64,000 nucleotides of DNA from Orychophragmus violaceus (Eukaryota > Streptophyta > Magnoliopsida > Brassicales > Brassicaceae), in contig CM058229.1 of assembly GCA_030180135.1 (NCBI GenBank), forward strand, positions 42,683,522 through 42,747,521. The letters are read 5' to 3'. The position numbers were made by a program, and so were the translations under genes. Shown here one piece after another: positions 53,871 to 64,000 of this stretch (the first letter of the stretch is position 1; each line of letters opens with the position of its first letter). The notes beneath the pieces are model-generated. The model searched no databases. It was not told where the DNA came from and saw only the letters and a program-made list of their open reading frames with translations.

Positions 53871-55590
53871 ACGAGATGGAGAAGCTTTGTGCTATGTTTA
53901 TCTGGTCTGGACATGATCTCAATTCAAAGAAAGAAAAGATAGCATGGACTAAAGTTTGTAGAAGGAAATCAGAGGGAAGTTGGGGAATAAAATTGCCCAA
54001 AGAAGAATACAAATTCAGTTGCCTAAGTTGATTTGGAGAATTTTAACGACTGGACAATTTCTATGGGTGACATGGATAAAGAGACTTATAATTAGTTAGG
54101 GATCATTATGTTCATGGATGTGTATGAAGTTATTAAAGTACATGACATAACAAAAACTTTTCAAAAAGTCAAAAATTTACAATGGAGCTTCAACTTCGTT
54201 ATGATTCGATACAAGGTATCCTTTGGGTAGACCGTAGGAGATTACTGGTGATTGTGGATATATTGATCTGGGAATTTCGGTTCAAGCCACGGTCACTGAG
54301 GTTATGAATGCACATCATCACAAGAGGCATTAAGTATAACTTCTAAACAAAATCAAATAAGATATAAAAAACGGAGCTCAAAGATATTCAGATAGTGTTG
54401 ATATATTAGTGTGGCGAAATTCGAAAAAATAATTTGAAGTAGAAGTTCACATAAAGGATTTGAAACTTAATCAGGACAACACATCCAAAAGAAAATGGTA
54501 CAAAGGTGTATGGTTCTCACATTATACACCAAAGTACTCATTCCTCGTATGGGTTGTTATGCGTAGTCGACTATCAGTTGAAGATATCATTATCAACTAG
54601 CTTTTGGAACAAAGAATGAACTGTATATATAATATGCATAATTCTAGAGTATGAGTACTCCATAAACTGGAATGAAATCATTCAGCTTTCTACAAACCTC
54701 AAAATTTGATCGACTATGTAACATTTCAGTTTGTGTTATAGGCGGAGGGGCTTAAAAAATTAATTTGGTTATCTATGTCACTAAAGTGCATTTCTCGTTT
54801 TGGTAAAATGTCCAGAGAAAACTCCAGAGGTAAGCGTGTTTGAGTTGGAGTAGCTGAAAGATGGTTGACCTACCGTGAAGATATTCGCGGTATCGTGCGA
54901 GTGAGGACAAAAAACTGGGAAAAATCGCGTGGTGATTGCAGCGATAATCAAAAATGTCTTCTGAGCATCCCGTACTAACACACCAGCCATCAGACGAGGG
55001 TAGGCCCATGGGACGAGTGAGTGGGCGTGTGGCCTATGAACGGTGGTGGTCGGGGTATTACAAGTGGTATTAGAGCCGAATCCGAAGACGCGTGTGGAGT
55101 CATTGAGGGCTCACACTATCAAGGGTAACGAACTTGGTGCTCAACGAGGGAGTTTCACTCTGTAAGAGGGGTTGATTGTAACATACCAGATTTTAGGTAT
55201 ATGCGGAGAGACTTACAAGAACTGATTTAGCTACCTATGTCACAAATTGCATTATCTTTTCGGTCACTTCTTCATAGAGAACTCCAGAGTTAAGTGTGCT
55301 TGAGTTGGAGTAGTTAAATGATTGGTTTCCTACCGTAAAGTTATTCGCGGTATCGTGCGAATGAGGAAACAAATATGGGAAAAGATCACGTGGTGATTGC
55401 AGGGAATATGAAAAAAGCTTTCTGACCCTCCAAAAATAACACACCAGCCGTTAGACGAGGGTGGACACACATGCCGTGTTCTTCCATGAATGATGGAGGT
55501 CAACATTATTGACTAGCTCTCACTAATTACACTAAAAGTTTGTGTTTCAATCAACCTTATACCCTATTTGGCGTGAAATGAATGGATGTC
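53871..55590 (+). pseudogene. L1-type LINE reverse transcriptase C-terminal remnant, split by a TRIM
   Basis: Forward fragments typical of plant LINE RT tails: MEKLCAMFIWSGHDLNSKKE then KIAWTKVCRRKSEGSWGIKL (53876-54000), then after stops WYKGVWFSHYTPKYSFLVWV (near 54500-54570) of the zf-RVT region, and after the TRIM a piece FQSTLYPIWREMNG (from about 55543). Frameshifts and stops throughout. The TRIM insertion at 54717 separates the last part. Confidence 0.75.
54712..55515 (+). mobile_element. TRIM (miniature terminal-repeat retrotransposon)
   Basis: Element 54717-55510 (about 794 bp). Two direct repeats, LTR1 54717-55062 (TGTAACA...TATTACA) and LTR2 55177-55510, flank only about 114 bp. 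The internal part holds a primer site TGGTATTAGAGCC (55065-55077, Met tRNA with one change) and a purine tract GTAAGAGGGG just before LTR2. The target duplication GACTA is at 54712-54716 and 55511-55515. No ORF. LTRs are strongly diverged, so it is old. Confidence 0.85.
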
Positions 55591-55873
55591 ACAACATGAA
55601 AGCCTCTTCAGCATCACATGGTAGTCAGTTCAGCTTAATTTGTATCGAAATTGATCACAAGTACGACAAAAGGCTATATGCGTGTGGTTTTCCACACATG
55701 ACCTTCGTAGTAAAGACATCATCAGCTTCTGAAGCTATCGGCCATTCATCTCAATTGCCAAACCATATGTACTATGGTTTAAAATTTATAACACTTTAAT
55801 TTGAAACATTTACTAAGAAAAAAAAAATTAAAATAAAATTTACATTCAATTAAGAAAGAAAAAACGATAGACT
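55591..55873. other. Spacer with an unassigned open frame
   Basis: An open forward frame (55542-55799) continues from the LINE piece but has no domain I recognise beyond the LINE tail. The rest is A-rich. Confidence 0.4.
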
Positions 55874-58800
55874 TGAAATCTTTGAGATTTAACTTTCATG
55901 TGTTATTGAGTACTGTAAAACCAAAATACATATATACATCGATATTTCCTTTTTCCGATAGGATCATGTCTTAGAGATCTTATTGACAAGTAAACTCAAT
56001 ATTTATCTAAGATTTTGTTAATACCCCCCCCCCTCCTCAAGTAAGTGATACAAAATATTTTACACCTAAGTTGGACAATAGTTTCTCAACTGTAGGACGC
56101 GTGAGAGCCTTGGTAAACAGATCCGTGACTTGATCTTTTGTTGATATGTGTTCAGTACGTATGAGACCTTCTTGTACCGCATCTCTGACCTGATGAAAAT
56201 CAACTTCGATATGTTTAGTACGTTCGTGAAAGAGTGGATTTGCAGCAACGTGAATCGCTGCTTAACTGTCACAATTAAGGGTAATCGGAGCAGAGTGGTG
56301 AAATTGAAACGTCTTCAAGAGAGCTTTCAACCATTTGATCTCGCGAAGTGTATATTCTGTTCCACGATACTCGGCTTCAGCAGACGAACAAGATACCATT
56401 TATTGTTTCTTTATTTTCCAAGAGATCGGAGAGGCTCCTAAGTACACAATGTAGTCATACAAAGAACATCGAGTAATTAGGCGTGCAGCCTAGTCTGAGT
56501 CACAATATGCTGTTATCGTAAGATTGCTATCTGTTCGCAATAGAACGCCTTGAGCCAGAGAACCTTTTATGTAGCACACCAGAAGAAGAGCATCTTCCTA
56601 ATTTGAAACAAGCGGAGCTTTCATGAACTGTGAAAGTATGGGGACTGCGTAACTCAAGTGTGGCCGAGTGATGGTAAGATAAATGAAGCGACCCACAAGA
56701 CGGATATACTGTTCTAGATTGTCAAAAATCGGACACTAGACTATTGCCACTTTATGGTTAAGCTCGATAGGGACTGCTGACAGCTTTGCTCCCAAGAGAC
56801 CAGCTTCAAATACAATGTCAAGTGCGTATTTTCGATGATAGAGACAGAAATCGTCCTGTTCACGAGACACTTTGATTCCAAAAAAGTATTTCAACTTGCC
56901 AAGATATTTCATATGAAAATACTTGCTGAGATGTACCTTGAACCGATCTATATCTGAAAGACTGTTTCATGCAATGATAAAATCGTCAACATACACGAGT
57001 ATGTGTAGGATCGTGGTACCTTTCTTGTAAGAGACAAGGAGTATTGCTCTTTACTTTTTTGAAACCCGAACTGTTGGAGAGCTGTGGAGAGTTTTGTAAA
57101 CCAACTCCGAGGATCATGTTTGATTCCATACAGAGATTTCCGCAAGCGATAGAATTTGGTAGGATCAGACGATTTGAAACCCGTTGGAAGTTTCATGTAC
57201 ACTTCCTCTTTGAGATCTATGTGGAGGAAGGAATTATGAACATACATTTGATAAACTTCCCATGCTTTCGCAGCCAGCACACTCACAAGATATCGAATAC
57301 CACAAATCACCAAACGAACTTTGTGTCTCTCCAAAGTTCCATCTGAGTTAAACTTCAATTTTTAAACCCATTTAATGTTGTGGCCTTTTTCTTTAGAGGT
57401 AAATAAGTCATATCCAACGTATGATTAATTTTGATGAGCTTTGATTTCCCGTTGCATAGCTGTACACCATCTGGTAATGAGGACTGCATCTGTAAAGTAC
57501 TTCGGTTTTGTGCTTACAAGGACCGCATCCATTAAGGCTATGTGGTTTTCTGAAAACCAAAATCAGATACATTTTTTGAAATCGGATATAATATATTACA
57601 AGAGACCGTCGACAAAGGGCTTGAATCAGAACGAGTCGGTGTGAGAGCGAGTGGAGGGAGAGTGTATATGCGATGTAATATAGTCCTTCAGTATAGCGAA
57701 AGCCTTCTTGGGACGATGTACACATCCCATTAGATCTGTCATTGGACCTGGACAATCCACTAAGTCGGAACCAACAGTAGGTGAAAAATCCGCATCAAGA
57801 ACATTATTAGCCGATGTAGAAACATTTTGATATTCATTCGGTAAAGTGTCTAACACAGTCAGCTCAGAAACTTCTACTTCAAGTCAAATGGGGATGCGGC
57901 GTCATGTACTTGCAGTGTCCAATCGGTGTCGATGACATCGTGGGTTGTAGGCGATTCAAGACGTTGTTGCGGATTCATAAACGGAAACACTTCTTCTTGG
58001 AAACACACATCCCGACTGACGAAGAACTTTTAAATGTATAAATCATAAGCCTCCATCCCTTCTTCCCGTAAAAATGTCCCACAAACACACACTTACTGCT
58101 ACAAGTACCAAATTTGTCCTTGTCTCCCGAACGAAGGTGATTGTAACTGAAGTAACCAAAAGTACAAAGCATATACTTTGGCCGTGATCCAAAAAGTAAT
58201 TCTTACGTTGTCTTCCCTTTGAGAACTGAGAAGGGTTATGATTGATCTAATGTGTGGCTGTGAGTATACTCTCGCCCCAGAACTTGATAAGTAGATGGCT
58301 CTGGAAGAGGCAAGCACAAGCAACATTCAAGATATGACGATGTTTTCGCCCGACTCGGCCATTCTATTGAGGAGTATCTATGCTTGAAGTCTGGTGCAAG
58401 ATTCCATGTTCTTGAAAGAATGATGTGAGGTTCACAAAATCTGCACCATTGTCACTTCGAAACAATTTCACAGGTTTTCTGAATTGTCTTTCATACATTG
58501 CACATAAGTTTTGAATCAATTCACACGCTTCTGATTTTATTGCCATAAGATAGGTCCATACGGTGAAAGAATAATCATCGAGAAACGTTAGAAAACACGC
58601 AGCTCCACATGTAAAAGGAATTTGGTAAGGTCCTTAAATATCAGCATGAACAAGTGAAAAATAATTTGAAGCTTTATTATTACTATCATGATAATCTCTC
58701 TTGTTTGTTTTGCGCGAAAAAATGTCACAACTACTGATCTCCCCAAAAGCCCTAGAGGGTTGTTCATATTCAAGTAAAGAAAGTAAAAGAACTAGCAGAA

Positions 58801-60644
58801 GGGTGTTCTAGTCTACGATGCCACATAGCTCCAGAAGAAGTCTCTCCTTAGACGATGTGTGAACATGAGCAGCTGAGAGACCTGCGAAGTAATACACTCC
58901 CTCCTGCTCTTCACTCGTCCAATCAATGTACTCGTAAAAAGGTCTTGCAAGAAACACAATGTATCAACAAAGAGAGAAATACATCTGGTTTGTGTCATTC
59001 ACAACAGAGATGAGCGTGCAATCAAAATAAGAAACAAATAAAACATCTCTAAGCACGTTAGTAGTGCTAAGCGGCATACTGCCACATTTTGTAGCTCGTG
59101 AAGTTTTCCCAATCGTAAATCTGTATAACGACAATACAATGTCGAAAACATCTACGAGCAGATATAAATCTCTTGTCATATGATGTGACGCCCCTATATC
59201 AATAATTACATCAACGATGTTAGTTTTACCAGACAGTTTTTCCGAGGAGGTAGTTGGCCTTTGAGCTTGCAAAAGACTGATAAGCTGAGCAATCTGATCG
59301 TTCCCAATGTCCGAAGATGATGCTGCATGAGCATTATTTGTGCGTCCTCACCCTCTTCCATGCGCTGGTCGCCCACCGCGCTGAATTTGTTTATTTTCAG
59401 CAATCGATGTGCCTTTTCCACAATTATGTTAATAATAAAATCAGGGTATCTGTGAATCATAAAACACTCCAACATTTCATGTCCATGGCACTTATAGTGA
59501 GTGCATGAGAGACCAAATCAATCGCGAAAGCGTTGTCCAGAGATTGCAGCAACCTGCGGTGATGAATCATTTTTTACAGAGAACACGACTCCTTCCGTCT
59601 TCGTCAAGTCTCGACTTTGTGCTATATTTTGATTCTACTCCTCTCTAATCACGAGATAGTATGCTTGATTGAGCGGAGGCAGAGGATCTTCACCAGTGAT
59701 GGCCGATCGTATGTTTCCAAAACACGAGATATCAAGTCCAAAGATAAATTTATGAACCTGATCATTTTCTTGCTCCTTCAGTATATCCGCAACAGCTTCA
59801 CATCGACATAATTTGTTGGTGTTGTAATTCTGCAACTCCTCCCACAATTTTGTCAAACGTCCGTAGTCATCTAGAACCCTTTGCTCGTTTTGTCTACACG
59901 AAGCAATCACATCGTTCTAAACTTGCTTACCCACTCCGCTTCCGACTGAGAACCGGACACGAAGGCCTTCCCAAAGGGTCACGGCATCTGCAATATATGA
60001 AACAGTGGAGCGAATTTTGGGATCAATGGAAATTGAACCCAACCTATTATCATCTAGTTTGCAGCAAGCGACATACACATATCAGGTTCGGCTTCAGGTT
60101 TAACGCGAGTTTCATCAATGAACCCTAGTCTCTGTTTTGCGTGAAGGGAGTTTCTCAACTCAGCTGCCCACTTTGGATAGTTTTCTTCCTTCAATATCCC
60201 ATAAGAGATCAAAGCTCCGAGATTGTCAGAAGCATTGAGCAAGTACAATGGATTTGTTTTGTGAATCGCGATTTCTATGGCTGTCATTGACATTGTAATC
60301 CTTTGGTACGAAAATTGTACGAGCAAGAAGGCAGTGCGACGGTAGTTTGTTGCTGGTAGTAGCTACTTCGAACGGCGGCGGCGGTGGTTGTTTAATGGAG
60401 CAACGATGGCGGAAGTTGCTTAATGGAGCAACCGCGGCGATGGTTTAAGGTTTAGTTCAGGTTACAAGACTTTTGCTTTGATACCGTGAAATCTTTATGA
60501 TATAACTTTCTTGTGTTATTGAGTAATGTAAAACCAAGACACATATATACATAGATAATTCTCTTTTCCGATGGGATCATATCTTAGAGAGATCGTATCG
60601 ACAAGACACACTCAATATTTATCTAAGCTGTTGTTAATAAGACT
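55869..60644 (-). mobile_element. Old decayed Copia element with short LTRs
   Basis: Element 55874-60639 (4766 bp) in reverse orientation, target duplication AGACT (55869-55873, 60640-60644). LTRs are 150 bp (55874-56023) and 153 bp (60487-60639), clearly diverged. Reverse-strand primer site GGTATCAAAGC next to the right LTR (about 60475-60486), and a polypurine tract GAGGAGGGGGGGGG (reverse of 56024-56037). Order gag-PR-INT-RT-RH on the minus strand marks copia. Confidence 0.9.
56030..60293 (-). pseudogene. Copia gag-pol of the old element, heavily mutated
   Basis: Probable start ATG at 60293 (MSMTAIEIAIHKTNPLYLLN). Gag continues at 59635-59910 (LDDYGRLTKLWEELQNY). Protease VIIDIGASHHMTRDLYLLVD near 59200, integrase LFRSDNGADFVNLTSFFQEH near 58440, RT VYQMYVHNSFLHIDLKEEVY and LYGIKHDPRSW at 56948-57358, RNase H end around 56090-56500 (visible as reverse-strand fragments of the QVRDAVQEG...KHIEVDFH type). 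At least a dozen stops and frameshifts. Not related closely to E1, E2 or E6. Confidence 0.85.
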
Positions 60645-61239
60645 AGAAATTAATTGAAGAAATTGTTAAGTAAAAAGTTAGTTTTGAATTGAAAGTGTAT
60701 CAAATATAATAATACTGGTCAAGAGAGTAGTTTAATTTTTGAAGAATACTACAAACCTATTCTATTATATAGCCCAACGAATTAGTGGTAACAAAAGATC
60801 CCGATTTTTTTGTTAATAAATAAATTAATTAGGAGTACATGAATACTTGAATAGGGAACACACAAGTGATGAGAGGCGGCATGGGAAACGGTGAAAGTTA
60901 AACACTTAAAAGTGAGTTTGGAGGGAAGCCCCTTTTGTCCGTGTCGTGTTTCTTTGATTATGGGATTGTCTTTTTAGTTTTCTTTTTCCATTTTAAATCT
61001 CGTAAAAATGATTAAAGAAACCGCCGTTTACCTAAAAAAAACTATAATTAGTTAATACGATACGTAAAAATCGAACTTATATTACCAAATACCAAGACAG
61101 AGGAGGGTGGGTGCGTTTTGGGAGGTGAGCAACATCAAATATTGTTTATAAGAAACACTCGCATGAAGGAGAGAGCTATATGTACACAATACATTTTAGA
61201 TTTTAACCTCTTTTTACTCCCCATTTAAATTTTGTACAT
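60645..61239. other. Spacer, nothing recognised
   Basis: AT-rich DNA without repeats or coding signals that I can support. Confidence 0.4.
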
Positions 61240-61619
61240 ATTTTTTTTTATCGACAGTTATGTATTATAAAGGCCTAATAGGCAGAATCCGGATAAGTAC
61301 AAGTGCATAATAAAAATAGGCTCAACCTAGTTACATAAGTAAACCGAAAAGTCGTGGTTAGGAAATATCGAGACGAGTTGCCACGCGTCTTCCTGAGAAA
61401 AGGATGAGCATGCAAACCGCCGGCGACCAATTTTCGGTACTGAGAATGGGCTTTTTCCACTACACCTTACAAATCCGGCCGATCTGACTCCGACCAACCA
61501 TCACCAAGCACCGCATAAAAGTCGCTACCTTTAACTCACCACTTCTGCGATCGATTTCCGTGTGTTTCATATCCAGTTTTGCCGAGACGGGATAATCGGA
61601 GGAATAAAGAAGATCTAGT
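61240..61619 (-). other. Possible second poly(A) retroposon, cut by E6
   Basis: GC-richer block beginning with a T-run (61241-61249), which on the minus strand would be a poly(A) tail, and ending abruptly at the E6 LTR. Architecture resembles the retroposon at 6667-7373, but I see no clear sequence similarity between them. The other end lies beyond E6, outside the window. Confidence 0.35.
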
Positions 61620-62261
61620 TGTTGGGAATGTCCTGAAATCTACCGTACTATCTCTAGAAAGTATGATAAGTGTCGAGATCAGACATAAGTCATAAATACT
61701 GGGTGATCATGATGACTTGCTAGAGCCCGCTCATGATCTATAAGTTTAGGACTTATTACCAGTATTGTATGATCCCTAAGGGTCACACACCATAGCTAAC
61801 GGGAAAGTTAAATGGAATTAATACGGTAAGATGCAAAGGCATTTACTGTATTTGTACAGAGAGATGGGCCAGACAAAATACAGGCTTTTGTCTGATTTGT
61901 GTCTTGGGCCCAAAAGCCTAATAGGCCATTAGTTGATAACTTGGGCCTATATAAGGCAAAAGGGAGGCGCCAGAAACCCTACCTCTTCTGCGAGTTTCTG
62001 AGCTGTGCCGTCCTCTCTCTCTGTGATTTTCCACCTCGGTCTAGCAGCCTGATCCGTAGCTTGTAAGCGTGTGGATACCTAGGAGGAGCCGGTTCTCATC
62101 AGCTCTAATCTGATCTTGTCATTACCACCAATCATTCCGCTGCAAAGGTAAAGATCAGGTTTGTTTTATGATTCGATTACAAGAACCTAGATCCTTGTTT
62201 AAGATTATGTGTTAGGTTGCAATCTGAGAATTGAACCTTGAAAAACACTAATAATCCTTCA
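61620..62261 (+). repeat. 5' LTR of E6
   Basis: 642 bp, TGTTGGG...CCTTCA, TATATAAG box at 61948-61955, stem AATACTGG (61695-61702) / CCAGTATT (61759-61766). Confidence 0.85.
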
Positions 62262-62262
62262 G

Positions 62263-62275
62263 TGGTATCAGAGCC
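62263..62275 (+). other. Primer binding site of E6
   Basis: TGGTATCAGAGCC, complementary to initiator Met tRNA. Confidence 0.88.
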
Positions 62276-63861
62276 AGGTTCGTTAGGTTTTTGTTATTTG
62301 GATTAATTATGAATCGATTCGCTTATTGAATTAATTTGGAATCGATTGTTGAATCATTTGTTGACTTTGTTTTCACGATTATTGTATGAATAAGGTCAAA
62401 TCGATTTGTTTTGTTTTAGTGCGATCGTATAATCAGTTTAGTGCTTGGTATTGATCAATGACTTTAGTGTTAATCATTAGCGTGTGTGTTAATCATTAGT
62501 GCAATCACAAGAGAACGTGATCGATTTTGAATTGGTAAAGTCAAAAGGGATTATTGATTTGAATAAGTCATGATCGATTGATTATCAAAAGCATGAATTG
62601 AATTGGGAAAAGGACAAAAGCATGAATTGACTTTTGTGTGTGTCACGATTGTTAATGTTTGATAATCAATAATTCATTCGATTGTTAATGTTTGATGATA
62701 AGAAAGCTTGATGTTTTGTCCTTTAGTGATTTCATGCCACTTGGCTTTGCTGTATAATCGCTTGGTGAGACTTGTTAGGTTTGATTATCGTCAAACTCAT
62801 GCTTATGCAATCGATTATTGTGAATGTGGATCGAATTATTAACATTAGATTTGTTAATGCTAAAGACAAAAACTTGATTCAAACCTTGATAATTGTGGTT
62901 CGTTTTTCCCTAACCCGCGACAATGAACCGATCAAACCGATTGTGGTTTATTGTCTGCTTTAGCCAAAACCGCAAGTTAGGTCAAAATTGGCTAAAACAC
63001 AAGGTGTTTCTTCCTGATTTTGGACTTAACCGAACCGATCCAATTTAATTGGTGGTTCAAGCGGTTAAACCCAAATCGCGGTTTGCTGGAAATTATTTAA
63101 TACAATTGGTATTATTTAATTTCTGGTTAAACCGGATTTGAAATTAAAAAAAAATTGAATTTTAACCTAAACCGAAGGCTGGTCTAAGTTTGATTTGGTT
63201 GGACCAAATAATTTAGAGCTGGTCTGGTTTAGTTAATAACCGATGGTTTTGATAGTTAATTTGGTCTTGGACCAGAATTAATAAACCGAATCGGTTATGT
63301 CAAATTATTGGGCCAACTGGAATTCTATGGTCTTGGGCCAAGAATTGGGCCTATAATTTGTGACCCAACCCAAAATATTTATAAAATATTAAATTAGAAA
63401 TTTCTATTTTTAGTAAGTTACTAAATTTAGAAAGTTTCTAAAATAAGAAAGTTTCCCAAAATGGTAATCTTCTATTTTTGGAAATAAAACTTAAAAATCC
63501 TCAAAAACAATATCAAGCTTGGATGTCTTTCCAATCTTGTCAGCTACTTAACGCTTATTCGATTACAGATATGGCTTACAGTGTGAGGTGTCTGTTTTCG
63601 CATAAGTAAAGTAGTATATAATCACTAATTTCATTGGGAGTCCCAGACTTTAGTGATTATTTGACTGTAAGAGATTGGTTTCCTTGACTGGGCCATCGGG
63701 AGTCCCGGGCCTTGAGACATCTGGTGTATTGGGCCTTGGGCCCAATTCACAACCGAGAGTTATTGGTTATAACTAGCTTTGTGTATGCTTACCAAGTAAA
63801 GCTAATTCCGAGTGACGGCCAGTGGCCCACTTTGGATTTAGCTGAACATGGGTCTCGGAAT

Positions 63862-63906
63862 CATTGCATTCTTATGAGGTTAAACAAAGAAATTTTGAAT
63901 GCAATG
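63862..63906 (+). promoter_or_regulatory. Leader stem-loop before gag in E6
   Basis: CATTGCATTC (63862-63871) pairs with GAATGCAATG (63897-63906) over a 25-nt loop, followed by GCGAGTTTTCTTA as in E1 and E2. Confidence 0.7.
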
Positions 63907-63985
63907 CGAGTTTTCTTATAAGTTATTAAGATTACTCTTTTATGAACTAAATAACTAAAACTCTATTTATCTCTAAATTTCAGCT

Positions 63986-64000
63986 ATGACGAGCACAAAC
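63986..64000 (+). CDS. E6 gag, first codons only
   Basis: ATG in the CAGCTATG context reads MTSTN, matching E2 (MTNTH) and the position of the E1 start. The rest lies outside the window. Confidence 0.7.

Larger units (their letters stand above)
61620..64000 (+). mobile_element. Copia element E6, 5' part, truncated by window end
   Basis: 5' LTR, primer site, about 1.7 kb leader and the first codons of gag. LTR start TGTTGGGAATG, the GTCGAGATCAGACA block, the GGGTCACACACC block and the pre-gag hairpin are shared with E1 and E2, so it is the same lineage. No CGATCG palindrome pairs were seen in the part present. Confidence 0.88.

Overview
The window looks like plant heterochromatin, most likely from a crucifer (Brassicaceae). 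It is AT-rich, and almost all recognisable content is transposable elements of plant types: Copia, chromodomain Gypsy and Athila-type Gypsy LTR retrotransposons, L1-type LINEs, a tRNA-derived SINE, a TRIM, hAT, MULE and Helitron pieces. I see no intact host gene, rRNA or functional tRNA. The species is not determinable from what I can see.

Layout. 1-5.9 kb: a SINE with target duplication, a diverged ~825-bp tandem duplication, and a decayed Helitron replicase ending at a CTAGT terminus. 5.9-6.6 kb: a hAT MITE. 6.67-22.3 kb: a GC-rich poly(A) retroposon (minus strand, possibly Sadhu-like) split by Copia element E1 (7374-22125, +), whose 3' LTR is itself split by a young Copia element E2 (14444-21828, -). 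22.56-39.8 kb: an internally deleted LINE (minus) split by chromodomain Gypsy E3 (23003-39567, +); E3 in turn holds a MULE (26454-27698) and an Athila-type element E4 (27973-37837, +). 39.96-47.71 kb: E5, a non-autonomous Athila-like element with one intact gag-protease ORF and no polymerase. 48.2-49.7 kb: 370-bp tandem repeats. 51.1-53.9 kb: a decayed hAT transposase with a possible 3' terminus. 53.9-55.6 kb: LINE reverse-transcriptase remnant interrupted by a TRIM (54717-55510). 55.87-60.64 kb: an old decayed Copia (minus). 61.2-64 kb: a possible poly(A) retroposon interrupted by the 5' half of Copia element E6, which runs off the window at its gag start codon.

Boundaries are supported by target site duplications read directly from the sequence for the SINE, hAT MITE, E1, E2, MULE, E4, E5, TRIM and the old Copia, and less cleanly for E3 and the poly(A) retroposon. 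Most polyproteins are broken by premature stops or small indels; E5's ORF is intact and E2 has a single in-frame amber codon.

The most unusual signal is a family of paired 14-bp pseudo-palindromes (consensus GYRWCGRYCGWYRC) whose centres lie almost always exactly 21 bp apart. It occurs in LTRs, leaders and 3' regions, and even between protein domains inside the polyprotein. It is shared by Copia elements E1 and E2 and the unrelated Gypsy/Athila element E4. A second strong signal is two stem-loops, one in the LTR and one in the leader just before gag, that covary across the three related Copia elements E1, E2 and E6.
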